A stretch of DNA of 28,286 nucleotides from assembly GCF_000808015.1 (NCBI RefSeq), contig NZ_JWHR01000135.1, forward strand, positions 1 through 28,286, in the 5' to 3' direction. The DNA comes from Terrisporobacter othiniensis (GTDB lineage: Bacteria; Bacillota; Clostridia; Peptostreptococcales; Peptostreptococcaceae). The translations under genes were made by a program, and so were the position numbers. Below the pieces are notes generated by a model. The model made no database searches and was not told where the DNA came from. It saw nothing but the letters and a program-made list of their open reading frames with translations. Shown piece after piece: positions 7,277 through 15,531 of this stretch (its first letter is position 1; each line of letters opens with the position of its first letter).

Positions 7277-8324
7277 AAGTCCATATTCCTTTACCATCTA
7301 ATCCATAGAATTTTTCTAACATTTCTTTATGTACTTCTTCTGGTTTTATATCTTCAAATTTATCTGGATATAACCAAGTTGCTAAATATAAGCTTCCTAT
7401 TACACTTCCTTGTGGAGATGTTGCTATTTCATTAGATATTATATATGTTTTATTGTTTTTTACTGCTTTTAATTGATTCCATCCTTGTCTTGATACTAAA
7501 GTATCATATAATTTTTTTGCCTTTGAATCATCTTCTACTCCCAGTCCCAATGTTGCTTCAGTATTAGATGCTACTTTTACTATAACATTTGGATTCTTTT
7601 CTATTACCCATTCATCACTTATTTTGGGATATTCAACAGGTTCATTTCCAGCTATATTAACTCCGCCAGCTAAGTCTATTACACCGTGTCCACCAGTTCC
7701 CTTTGCAACTGTTGTATAGTCACTATAACCTTCCCAGTAAACATTAACCTTTTCTTCTTCTGGTAATTCAGCTAATCTTTCATTTATTATATCTGTGTAC
7801 TTATTTAAAAATGCTAAGTATTCCTTAGCTTGTTCTTCTTTTCCTAATATAAGTCCTAGTGTACTTATTTCTGATGCCATATTTTCTGCTTTATACGCAT
7901 CTATATAAACTAAAGCGATTCCAGCATCTTCTATTTGTTTAGCTGATTCTGCCTTCATATATTGTTTATAACCAAAAACTACATCTGGTTTTAATTCTAA
8001 TATTTTCTCAACATTAGGCTCTTTCCAAGTACCAACTATTTCTTTTTCAGTATCATTTGGTAATATTTTTGTAGTGTCTGTTACACCTACTACTTTATCT
8101 GCAGCACCTAAACCACATACTAAATCGTATACGCCTGAATTTAATATAGCTACTGTTTCTACATCTTTAGGCACATCTACATATCTTCCATATGTATCTA
8201 CTACTTTATGTGTTTCTTTATTTCCTTTTTCTGTACTACCATCAGTACTACTACATCCTACCATTGCAGTTACCATTACTAATGATAGCATCAATGATAA
8301 TTTCTTTTTTAATCCTATTTTCAT
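7257..8324 (-). CDS. FecB-like substrate-binding lipoprotein
   Basis: A 355-residue extracytoplasmic binding protein of the class III (FecB/BtuF/FhuD) type. The N-terminus has a lysine-rich start, a hydrophobic stretch and a lipobox ending AMVGC, so Cys24 should be lipidated and the protein anchored outside the membrane. The two lobes are recognisable from VVDTYGRYVDVPKDVETVAILN and from VEKILELKPDVVFGYKQY, followed by the long linking helix near EQAKEYLAFLNKY. The start at ATG 8324 has GGGGGAG four bases upstream; an ATG at 8357 would lie inside the leader hairpin and is rejected. It heads the importer operon and is preceded by the leader shared with the chelatase operon. The ligand may be a metal, siderophore, heme or corrinoid. 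Confidence 0.94.
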   Translation of the reverse strand: MKIGLKKKLSLMLSLVMVTAMVGCSSTDGSTEKGNKETHKVVDTYGRYVDVPKDVETVAILNSGVYDLVCGLGAADKVVGVTDTTKILPNDTEKEIVGTWKEPNVEKILELKPDVVFGYKQYMKAESAKQIEDAGIALVYIDAYKAENMASEISTLGLILGKEEQAKEYLAFLNKYTDIINERLAELPEEEKVNVYWEGYSDYTTVAKGTGGHGVIDLAGGVNIAGNEPVEYPKISDEWVIEKNPNVIVKVASNTEATLGLGVEDDSKAKKLYDTLVSRQGWNQLKAVKNNKTYIISNEIATSPQGSVIGSLYLATWLYPDKFEDIKPEEVHKEMLEKFYGLDGKGIWTYVPNSK

Positions 8325-8343
8325 ACTACTCCCCCTATATTTC

Positions 8344-8404
8344 AAAAAAATAGCCATGAAGTATAGACTCTCTCTAAAGAATCTAAAACCTTCATGGCTT
8401 TATT
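8344..8404 (-). promoter_or_regulatory. Leader hairpin B with T-run, sharing 20 bases with leader A
   Basis: Minus-strand RNA from 8404 begins AATAAAGCCATGAAGGTTTT, identical to the start of leader A at 15335-15316. A 10-bp lower stem (8390-8399 with 8352-8361), an upper stem of seven pairs with one mismatch (8379-8385 with 8364-8370) and an 8-base loop are followed by seven T residues at 8344-8350. It stands between a sigma-A promoter and the fecB-like gene. It could terminate transcription prematurely and may also end read-through from cobN. See findings. Confidence 0.75.
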
Positions 8405-8412
8405 ATATATTT

Positions 8413-8442
8413 ATGATAACACTTTACACATTAATTTGTAAA
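8413..8442 (-). promoter_or_regulatory. Sigma-A promoter of the importer operon
   Basis: On the minus strand TTTACA (8437-8442), an 18-base spacer and TATCAT (8413-8418). The predicted start near 8406 is immediately before the conserved leader block. Confidence 0.55.
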
Positions 8443-8494
8443 TATTTTCCAATTGACTATTTCCACAATTGTATTTAATATTTTAAAATTATAT

Positions 8495-11400
8495 TTAAGA
8501 TTTTATTTTATATAACTTTTCTCTAAAACTTTCTATTTCATTTAAATCAATAATATCAATTGACCCTCCTTGAAAATCTCCTTCTATATCTCCCATACCT
8601 TCTTCTATCCATCCTTCCATCTCTATATAATAATCTTTTAGTTCTTCTATTATATCTTCATCAGCTTCCCATAAATTTCTCTCATAAGCTTCTATTAACC
8701 TTCTTGAAATTTCTTCTAAAGCCCAAGGATTGTTTTCTTCAAAAAATTTTCTATTTTCATCATCTAAAACAAAGGTATTTGTTATTTCATCAAATATCCA
8801 ATCGTCTACTTCATCAGTTGTAGCATCCCAGCCATATACTCTTCCTATTCTCTTTGATATATCTGATGCTCCTTTATAACCATGTCTCTTTTGTCCTTCA
8901 ATCCACTTTGGATTAAGTAATTTTCCTCTTACAACTCTTCTTATTTCTTCAGATAATGTTCTTACTTCCACACTAGATACTTCTCTTGTATCTCCATAAT
9001 ATGTTTTTACTTCTTTAGTAGAAACTTGTTTTGCAGCTGCTGTTAATCCTCCATGAGCTCCAAAATAAGCACAACATCCTAATAAATCATGTTCATCAGA
9101 TATTGCTTTATTATAAGTTATATCAATTGTTTTTAGGCTATCATTCAACTCACTATAAGCTTCTTGACCATATTTATTTTTTCCATATGAATATCCATTG
9201 TAATATGTGAACACATCTAAAAAGTCATTTTTTTCTTTCCATGCAGATGAATACACCATCATATTTATACCTGATAGATATGTTCCTGGTCTTGTTCCAA
9301 ATATTCTAGATGATGAATTATTTTCTAGAGTATGTTTTCTTATGTAGTTTTTATCTATTGGTTCATCCAATCTAGAAACCGCTTCAATGGCTCCATCTAA
9401 TAAATCTACACAATTTGAAAAATTATCTCTAAGTATGCCTGATATTCTAACTGTTACATCAATTCTTGGTCTATTTAGTTCTTCTAGTGGAATTATTTCA
9501 AATCCATTTACTCTACCGTTTTTTGACCATGTTGGCCTTGTTCCTATCAAATAAAGAAGTTGAGCCATTCCTTCACCGTCTGACCATAGTATGTCATTAC
9601 ACATCCAGTAAATAGCAAAGTTCTCAGGATACGTACCTGTTTCTTCTAAGTATTTTTCTATAACTTTATCACCTAATCTTCTTCCAACTTCATAAGATAC
9701 TTTAGTAGGTATTCTATAAGGGTCCAGCGTGTAAAAGTTTCTTCCCGTAGGCAAAATATCATCTCTTCCTCTAGTTATAACTCCCGATGGCCCTGCACTT
9801 ATATATTCTCCATTCATTGCTTTTAATAAAGAATCTATTTCTTTAGATTCTTCTATTCTATTTTTTATATCTATTATTTTTTCTTTAAAGTCTTCTATTT
9901 CATCTAGTTTATCTATATTTTTTAATTGATAAACTTTAAAGATATCTATATTATCTATTAAACTTTTATCTTTAATATATAAGTTTATTACTTCTTTGCT
10001 TAGTATATCTAACTCAAACAACAAGTTTCCATTAGAGATTTGATATAAATCATTTATTTTTTCTTTGTTATCCAGTAAATCCTTTAGGTTTAATCCAATT
10101 AATGATGCTATTTTATTTCTTAAAGACTCTTTATCTAACCCTTCGAATCTTATTATTGAATTAATTAATTCAACTAATCTGTCTCCTTCAGGTATTTTTC
10201 CTAAAATATGTTGCCCATCTTGTATTTGAGTATTTTTAATTAAAGATAGTACTTTATGGCACTCTTCTAATATTTTTTCTATTTTGTTATGATGATCACT
10301 TATATCTATTTGAGTTTCTAGATTTGCTTTCTTTATTTCCTCAACTATCAAATGTTTTAATAAATGTGCTTGAGTTTTGTCACTTACTTTAACCTTTTCA
10401 TATTGTTCTAATAAATTTTCCAACTCTATTAACTCATCATAAAGCCCGCCTTGAGTCATTAAAGTTTGCATATGATCTATTATTGTTGCATATGATCTTC
10501 TTTTTGCAATAGTACCTTCTGGAGGATTATCAGCATTATAAATATATAAATTAGGTAAGTTTCCTATACATATATCTGGATAACAATTTTGAGATAAGCC
10601 TACTCCTTTACCTGGTAAAAACTCTAAATTACCATGAGTTCCAACATGAATAATAACATCTGCCTTATATTTTTCTTCAAAGTATCTATATGTAGCTAAG
10701 TATTGATGTGTAGGTGGTGTATGTGGATCATGAAGTATCTTGCAAACAGCTCCATCGCACTTAGATCCAGCACATCCCCTCTTTGGTTGTACACATACTA
10801 AAGCATTTTTGTAATTTACTCCTGTTACTACTATTTTATCTTTATATATCATAGAAGGAGATACTCCTTCTATAGTTTCTCCTGGAGGATTACCCCAATT
10901 TTCTATCATATTTTCTTTAACTTCTTTACTTAGTTTATTAAACCATTCTATATACTCACCTTTTTCAATTAAGTCTAATGCTCCTCCTTTTTTAATTATC
11001 TCCTCTACCGTTGTCCATCTAAATTCAGAGATAGCTTTTTTGTTCATTATAGTATCTACTAATTCTTTACCATCCTTTGGAATATCTTCTAAATCATATC
11101 CTAATTCTTTCATTTTTGATAATACTCTTGATACACTTTCTAAGGTATCTAAGTTTGCTCCTCCTCCTATTGAAGCTTCTAATGAGGCGCAAGGATTATT
11201 GTTAAGTAAAAATACTACTTTCTTTTCACTATTAGGCTTTTTGTGCAAATTTACATATTTAATAACTCTATTTATCAGTTTTTCACACCTATCGCTTATA
11301 GCTACTCTACTTTCCACATTGTCATTATTATCTAATGCTCCAATAAATATTGGTTCTATAACACCTTCTAATTCTGGAAGTGCAACGCTCCATGCAATAT

Positions 11401-12298
11401 CTTTTATAGTTCCATCCCTGTCATCTTCCCATTCTTTAGCTGTCATATATGATGAAGTAATAGGTTGAAAAATAGGACAGTTTAAGGTTATTAATATATC
11501 AGTTTTATTAGCATTATCTAAGTTCGTGTAGTTTTTGGAGTCAGAATCTAAAAAGAAACTAGTCATCTTTATTACTGCATCTACTATAGGCTTATTATCT
11601 TCATCTATGAAAAATGTTCTAACGGCATTGGCTGTTCCTTTTGCACCTATTTCCTCATTTCTTAAAGTATATGTGAAAATAGGAATAACACTGTATCCTT
11701 TATCTTCTATCGCTTTTATAAGTTTTTTTTCTATTTCTATGTTTTTATTTACCCAGTACCCCCTAGAAGTTATTAGTCCTATGGTACCTTTGTTACTTTG
11801 CTTTTTATATTTTAAATAATCTTTTGTAGATGCAAATATTTCATTAGTGTCACAATGATATATTCCATCCCATGGAATTTCAATAGGCTCTTTATATGTT
11901 ATTTTCTCATTAAGCACATCACATAATATGTACTTAATCATATTTATCCAGTTTTCTTCTCCACTATAAGTTATGTATGTGTTGCATTTGCTTGATATTT
12001 CTAGTCCTTTTTCATTATTTATAAATAAACTAGATTCTCCTCCTATATAAACTTTAGTGTTATCCATATTATCTATAATGTTATCTATTTCATCCCAGAT
12101 ACTATCTGTAGAGGTCTTATTCAAAATTAATGCATCACAAGTTTCAATATCTTTTATTAGCTCATCTATATCCTGTTTTTCTTCATCTAATAATCTAGAT
12201 GAATATATTTTTAAATTTGTATATTCATTTAGCCTTGGCTTTAACTTTGATAATATATTATAAGAGCCATGCCACATAATAGCTACAATATTTTTCAT
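8495..12298 (-). CDS. CobN/Mg-chelatase H-type metallochelatase large subunit
   Basis: A 1267-residue protein, the normal size for CobN. It matches the CobN/BchH superfamily that inserts (or in some relatives removes) a metal in a tetrapyrrole. Visible hallmarks: PKRGCAGSKCDGAVCKILHDP (about residues 497-517), the highly conserved HVGTHGNLEFLPGKGVGLS starting at His551, the NPPEGTIAKRRSYATIIDH segment, GPSGVITRGRDDILPTGRNFYTLDPYRIP, and C-terminal YGWDATTDEVDDWIFDEI with NPWALEEISRRLIEAYERNLWEAD. No signal peptide or membrane anchor is seen, so it acts in the cytoplasm. The ATG at 12298 has GGAGG six bases upstream and follows the I-subunit stop by one base. The three chelatase genes form a tight operon. 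CobN normally loads cobalt into hydrogenobyrinate diamide, but no corrin genes are here. Substrate and metal are open. Confidence 0.93.
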   Translation of the reverse strand: MKNIVAIMWHGSYNILSKLKPRLNEYTNLKIYSSRLLDEEKQDIDELIKDIETCDALILNKTSTDSIWDEIDNIIDNMDNTKVYIGGESSLFINNEKGLEISSKCNTYITYSGEENWINMIKYILCDVLNEKITYKEPIEIPWDGIYHCDTNEIFASTKDYLKYKKQSNKGTIGLITSRGYWVNKNIEIEKKLIKAIEDKGYSVIPIFTYTLRNEEIGAKGTANAVRTFFIDEDNKPIVDAVIKMTSFFLDSDSKNYTNLDNANKTDILITLNCPIFQPITSSYMTAKEWEDDRDGTIKDIAWSVALPELEGVIEPIFIGALDNNDNVESRVAISDRCEKLINRVIKYVNLHKKPNSEKKVVFLLNNNPCASLEASIGGGANLDTLESVSRVLSKMKELGYDLEDIPKDGKELVDTIMNKKAISEFRWTTVEEIIKKGGALDLIEKGEYIEWFNKLSKEVKENMIENWGNPPGETIEGVSPSMIYKDKIVVTGVNYKNALVCVQPKRGCAGSKCDGAVCKILHDPHTPPTHQYLATYRYFEEKYKADVIIHVGTHGNLEFLPGKGVGLSQNCYPDICIGNLPNLYIYNADNPPEGTIAKRRSYATIIDHMQTLMTQGGLYDELIELENLLEQYEKVKVSDKTQAHLLKHLIVEEIKKANLETQIDISDHHNKIEKILEECHKVLSLIKNTQIQDGQHILGKIPEGDRLVELINSIIRFEGLDKESLRNKIASLIGLNLKDLLDNKEKINDLYQISNGNLLFELDILSKEVINLYIKDKSLIDNIDIFKVYQLKNIDKLDEIEDFKEKIIDIKNRIEESKEIDSLLKAMNGEYISAGPSGVITRGRDDILPTGRNFYTLDPYRIPTKVSYEVGRRLGDKVIEKYLEETGTYPENFAIYWMCNDILWSDGEGMAQLLYLIGTRPTWSKNGRVNGFEIIPLEELNRPRIDVTVRISGILRDNFSNCVDLLDGAIEAVSRLDEPIDKNYIRKHTLENNSSSRIFGTRPGTYLSGINMMVYSSAWKEKNDFLDVFTYYNGYSYGKNKYGQEAYSELNDSLKTIDITYNKAISDEHDLLGCCAYFGAHGGLTAAAKQVSTKEVKTYYGDTREVSSVEVRTLSEEIRRVVRGKLLNPKWIEGQKRHGYKGASDISKRIGRVYGWDATTDEVDDWIFDEITNTFVLDDENRKFFEENNPWALEEISRRLIEAYERNLWEADEDIIEELKDYYIEMEGWIEEGMGDIEGDFQGGSIDIIDLNEIESFREKLYKIKS

Positions 12299-12299
12299 A

Positions 12300-13343
12300 C
12301 TATACCTCCACAGCCATAAAAGAGTCTATAATTTCTCTTATTTTATTTTCATCTAGTTTCTTTGTTGTTTCAAATGGTAAACTTCTCATTCTATGTAAAA
12401 GTACCATATGTGCTACTTCTTCTATATCTTCTCTTTCTACTTCTAGCTTATTATTAAATGCTGCCATTGCTTTTGATGCTTTCATAAGTGTTAAATCGCC
12501 TCTATGACCATCTATATCAAGTGCTATTGAAAGATTAGCATTCAATAATAACATTTCATCACTTATAGTAACATCTTTAACTAAAGTTCTGGCATTTTCT
12601 ATTTTATCTCTTAGTAATTGCTCTTCTATCTCCCATTTTTTTATGAATTCATCTGGATTCTCTTCAAAATGCGATCTATATTTAACTATTTCAACACGCT
12701 TTTGAGGATCTTTTATACCTTTTATCTCAACACTAAATCCAAATCTATCTAATAATTGAGGTCTTAATTCTCCTTCTTCTGGATTCATAGTTCCAACTAA
12801 TATGAAATTTGATGGATGAGAAAAAGATATTCCCTCTCTCTCAACTGTATTTACACCTATAGCTGCACTGTCCAATAGTAAATCAACTATATGGTCATCA
12901 AGCAAGTTAATTTCATCAACATATAAAATCCCTCTATTAGCTTGCGCAAGTACTCCGCTTTCAAATTTTTTAGTTCCAGTTTTTATAGCTTCTTCTATAT
13001 CTAATGAACCAACAACCCTATCTTCTGTTGCCGACACAGGTAAATCTATTACCTTCATTTTTTGTTTTATAATTTCTAACTTATTTCCTTCATTTACTTT
13101 TTTTAAACATTCACTACACATAGTACTTACATCATGCGGGTTGCAATTAAATTTACATCCTTTTACAACTTCTATCTCTGGTAAAAGGTTTGCAATAGCC
13201 CTAACTGCTGTTGATTTTGCCGTTCCCTTTTCTCCAAATACTAATATACCAGAGATTTTAGGATTTATTATATTTAATATTAAACCTTTTTTCATAGACT
13301 CTTGTCCTATTATTGCTGAAAATGGATATGATTTTTTTGACAT
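12300..13343 (-). CDS. Chelatase AAA+ ATPase, I subunit (ChlI/BchI-like) with Cys4 motif
   Basis: A 347-residue AAA+ ATPase of the Mg/Co-chelatase I type, the motor that with the D subunit drives the CobN-like protein. Walker [10 protein letters not shown] is at 37-45, Walker B ILYVDEIN at 139-146, and an arginine finger in LLDRFG at about Arg200. Between them is a cysteine cluster (Cys63, Cys67, Cys76, Cys79) that probably holds a metal such as zinc; similar inserts are known in some BchI-like proteins. The C-terminal helical lid contains DGHRGDL. The ATG at 13343 has a GGGGGG ribosome site and follows the D-subunit stop by three bases, with cobN one base further on. Confidence 0.93.
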   Translation of the reverse strand: MSKKSYPFSAIIGQESMKKGLILNIINPKISGILVFGEKGTAKSTAVRAIANLLPEIEVVKGCKFNCNPHDVSTMCSECLKKVNEGNKLEIIKQKMKVIDLPVSATEDRVVGSLDIEEAIKTGTKKFESGVLAQANRGILYVDEINLLDDHIVDLLLDSAAIGVNTVEREGISFSHPSNFILVGTMNPEEGELRPQLLDRFGFSVEIKGIKDPQKRVEIVKYRSHFEENPDEFIKKWEIEEQLLRDKIENARTLVKDVTISDEMLLLNANLSIALDIDGHRGDLTLMKASKAMAAFNNKLEVEREDIEEVAHMVLLHRMRSLPFETTKKLDENKIREIIDSFMAVEV

Positions 13344-13346
13344 TTT

Positions 13347-15227
13347 TTATTCCCCCCTGAAATTGTTAATGCTATTTACTATTAATTCACTTTTTAAATC
13401 ATCTATTTTTATATACTGAGCATCCAAATTCTTAGCTAATTCTTTAGCTATTCCAAAACTCATAAGACCCTTTTTTTCTATATCTATTACCATAGAGTTA
13501 ATCTTTTTTTGTTCCTTAACTGATTTAGCAATTTGCATTAGCTCTTCTTTTGGTTTCGAATTTTTATCTAAGGACACGTTTCCTTTCCCATCACTTATTA
13601 TTATCATCATTGGAAGTATATTAGGATTTTTTCTAAGTTCTCTTTTAATAATTTCATATCCCTTAGAAATACCACTGTTTAATGGTGTTTTTCCTCCTGT
13701 TTCCATAGTTTCTAATAACTTATATCCTCTTTCAACACTTGTAGTTGGTGGTAATACTACTTCACCTTTATCTTTTCTAAAAGAAACTAAAGCAATTTTA
13801 TCTCTTTTTACATAAGAATCTTTTAATAATGATAATATAGCTCCCTTTGTTTCTATCATCCTTTGATTGGCACCCATAGAACCACTTGCATCTACTACAA
13901 ATACTATTAAATTTGATACTTTCTTTTGTCTTACCTTCTCTCTAATATCTTCATTTTCTATACTTATTGCTAAATTTTTTTTGTCTCTATATTTTTGATA
14001 AGGTGCAGCTGCTCTTATTGTGGCATCTAGTGCAAAGTCATTGTTTTTTCTTTGCATGGTTGGATATATATATCTACCACTTTTACTATTAGTTTTTGTT
14101 CTAGTCCTTTTTCCTTGACCATTTCTATAAGTTCTATCATTTTTATGAGAAAATGTTCTTATTTTAAAATCTTCGCCTATAGCAAAAACCTTTGACTGCA
14201 TAGAATCACTTCTATCATTTGTATTATTTTCTTGGCTATGCTTAGAATTAGATTTATCTTTATTTTGTTTATTTTCATTTTTATTTTTATCTTTGTCTTT
14301 ATTATTTTGATTAGAATTGTTTTGTTCTTGATTATTGTCATTTGAGTTGTTATTATCTTTATTGTCATCTTCATTTTTATTTTTCATTCTATGCATAAGA
14401 GCTAACTCACTGGCTTCTCTTATATCTTCACTATTTATGTAATATCTTTGATCTAATGCTGCTATTGCAAGTGCTGTTTCTTTTATTACTAAATCACCTC
14501 TATGACCTTGAATATTATAGTCAAGACAATAATTTATCATTTCCTGTAACTGTTCATCACTTATTTTTATTTTAGGTAATATAAGTTTTGCATTGTCTAT
14601 TCGATTTTTTAACTTTATTTCTTCTTTAATATATTTCTTTATAAAATCAGTAGGACTCATTTCGTATTCTTCTAGTAATTTTAATATGGAAACTCTCTCA
14701 TTGACATCTTTACTAGATGTTACATTTACATACAAACCAAATCTATCTAAGAATTGTGATCTAAGTTGTCCTTCTTCATTATTCATCGTTCCCACTAAAA
14801 TAAAATCACTTTCATGTGAATAAGAGATTCCTTCTCTTTCTATAATATTAATTTTGCTTTCACATACATCTAATAACGTATCTACAATATTATCTTGTAA
14901 TAAATTAACTTCATCTATATAAAGAATTTTCTTATTAGCACTTTTTAATAATCCTTCTTCTATATAAACTTCTCCATTTTGTATTGTTTTTTCTAAATCT
15001 ATGGATCCTAATAATCTATCTTCCGTAACTGATAATGGAACGTTAATAACATTATTTTCTCCATTCATAATATTTCCAAGTGACCTTACTATTGTGGATT
15101 TTGCAGTTCCTTTTTCTCCATTTATTAATACGCCACCTATTTTAGGATTCACAATATTTAAAAGCAATGCTTTTTTCATTTTTTCTTGACCTATAACGGC
15201 AGTAAATGGATATGTTTTTATAATCAT
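13347..15227 (-). CDS. Chelatase D subunit: AAA+ and von Willebrand A domains (ChlD/BchD-like)
   Basis: A 626-residue protein in three parts. Residues 1-282 form an AAA+ domain closely like the next gene's product. Walker [10 protein letters not shown] (37-45) and Walker B ILYIDEVN (101-108) are intact, unlike many D subunits, but there is no Cys4 insert. Residues about 283-345 are an Asn/Lys/Asp-rich low-complexity linker. Residues about 437-626 are a VWA domain with the MIDAS motif DASGS (446-450) and the downstream Thr514. It bridges the ATPase ring to the CobN-like subunit. The ATG at 15227 follows GAGG by eight bases. This is the first gene of the chelatase operon, behind promoter and leader A. 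Confidence 0.93.
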   Translation of the reverse strand: MIIKTYPFTAVIGQEKMKKALLLNIVNPKIGGVLINGEKGTAKSTIVRSLGNIMNGENNVINVPLSVTEDRLLGSIDLEKTIQNGEVYIEEGLLKSANKKILYIDEVNLLQDNIVDTLLDVCESKINIIEREGISYSHESDFILVGTMNNEEGQLRSQFLDRFGLYVNVTSSKDVNERVSILKLLEEYEMSPTDFIKKYIKEEIKLKNRIDNAKLILPKIKISDEQLQEMINYCLDYNIQGHRGDLVIKETALAIAALDQRYYINSEDIREASELALMHRMKNKNEDDNKDNNNSNDNNQEQNNSNQNNKDKDKNKNENKQNKDKSNSKHSQENNTNDRSDSMQSKVFAIGEDFKIRTFSHKNDRTYRNGQGKRTRTKTNSKSGRYIYPTMQRKNNDFALDATIRAAAPYQKYRDKKNLAISIENEDIREKVRQKKVSNLIVFVVDASGSMGANQRMIETKGAILSLLKDSYVKRDKIALVSFRKDKGEVVLPPTTSVERGYKLLETMETGGKTPLNSGISKGYEIIKRELRKNPNILPMMIIISDGKGNVSLDKNSKPKEELMQIAKSVKEQKKINSMVIDIEKKGLMSFGIAKELAKNLDAQYIKIDDLKSELIVNSINNFRGE

Positions 15228-15275
15228 ATTCTCAACCTCATTTTATAGTTAACTCTTTAATTTATATTTATATGC

Positions 15276-15335
15276 AAAAAAGCCATGCAGGTTTAACACA
15301 AATTTTCCTGTGTTCAAAACCTTCATGGCTTTATT
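15276..15335 (-). promoter_or_regulatory. Leader hairpin A with T-run, sharing 20 bases with leader B
   Basis: Minus-strand RNA starts AATAAAGCCATGAAGGTTTT (15335-15316). A long stem pairs 15279-15300 with 15309-15332 with one mismatch and a small bulge, closed by an 8-base loop, and ends in six T residues (15276-15281). The hairpin lies between the chelatase promoter and its first gene. The nearest co-directional gene upstream is only a decayed fragment beyond the promoter, so a role as that fragment's terminator is unlikely. Premature termination or attenuation is the likely purpose. Confidence 0.78.
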
Positions 15336-15344
15336 TCAATAATA

Positions 15345-15373
15345 ATAGTATCAGATATTATCATGTTTATCAA
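15345..15373 (-). promoter_or_regulatory. Sigma-A promoter of the chelatase operon with possible operator
   Basis: On the minus strand TTGATA (15368-15373), a 17-base spacer and TACTAT (15345-15350); start expected near 15338. TGATAATA and TATTATTA form an almost perfect inverted repeat that overlaps the -10 box, which could be a repressor site. The repeat only loosely resembles a Fur box, so I do not name the regulator. Confidence 0.6.
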
Positions 15374-15531
15374 TAAAATACATATTAAATAGTTTTAATA
15401 AATAAAAGAAGCCTTGATAGTTGATTAGAACTTGATATACAGTGTCAAGCTTCATAAGTCTGATCATATTTATCCGATACATGTCAATACATTGGATTTA
15501 CTATTTTCTAATGATGTATGTTTACAGCCGT
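15374..15531. other. Non-coding stretch between chelatase promoter and pseudogene
   Basis: Within the 871-base gap between 15227 and 16099, this part has no open frame of note. TTGACA-like boxes occur on the minus strand but no matching -10 box at proper spacing. I see nothing else in it. Confidence 0.5.

Noticed and set aside
8325..8357. Upstream ATG at 8357 as the start of the binding lipoprotein
   Set aside because: It lies at the base of the leader hairpin, has no ribosome site, and would put a charged 11-residue extension before a complete lipoprotein signal; ATG 8324 has GGGGGAG upstream.
14177..14374. Lys/Ile-rich second-frame protein on the minus strand
   Set aside because: It is the out-of-frame reading of the low-complexity linker of the chelatase D subunit and has no ribosome site.
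15276..15335. Leader A as a cobalamin riboswitch
   Set aside because: It is only about 60 bases, with a simple hairpin. The large multi-stem layout and the conserved B12 box of cobalamin riboswitches are absent.
15345..15373. Fur box in the chelatase promoter
   Set aside because: The TGATAATA...TATTATTA repeat has an 8-base spacer and does not fit the 7-1-7 or 6-1-6 Fur pattern well enough to name the regulator.
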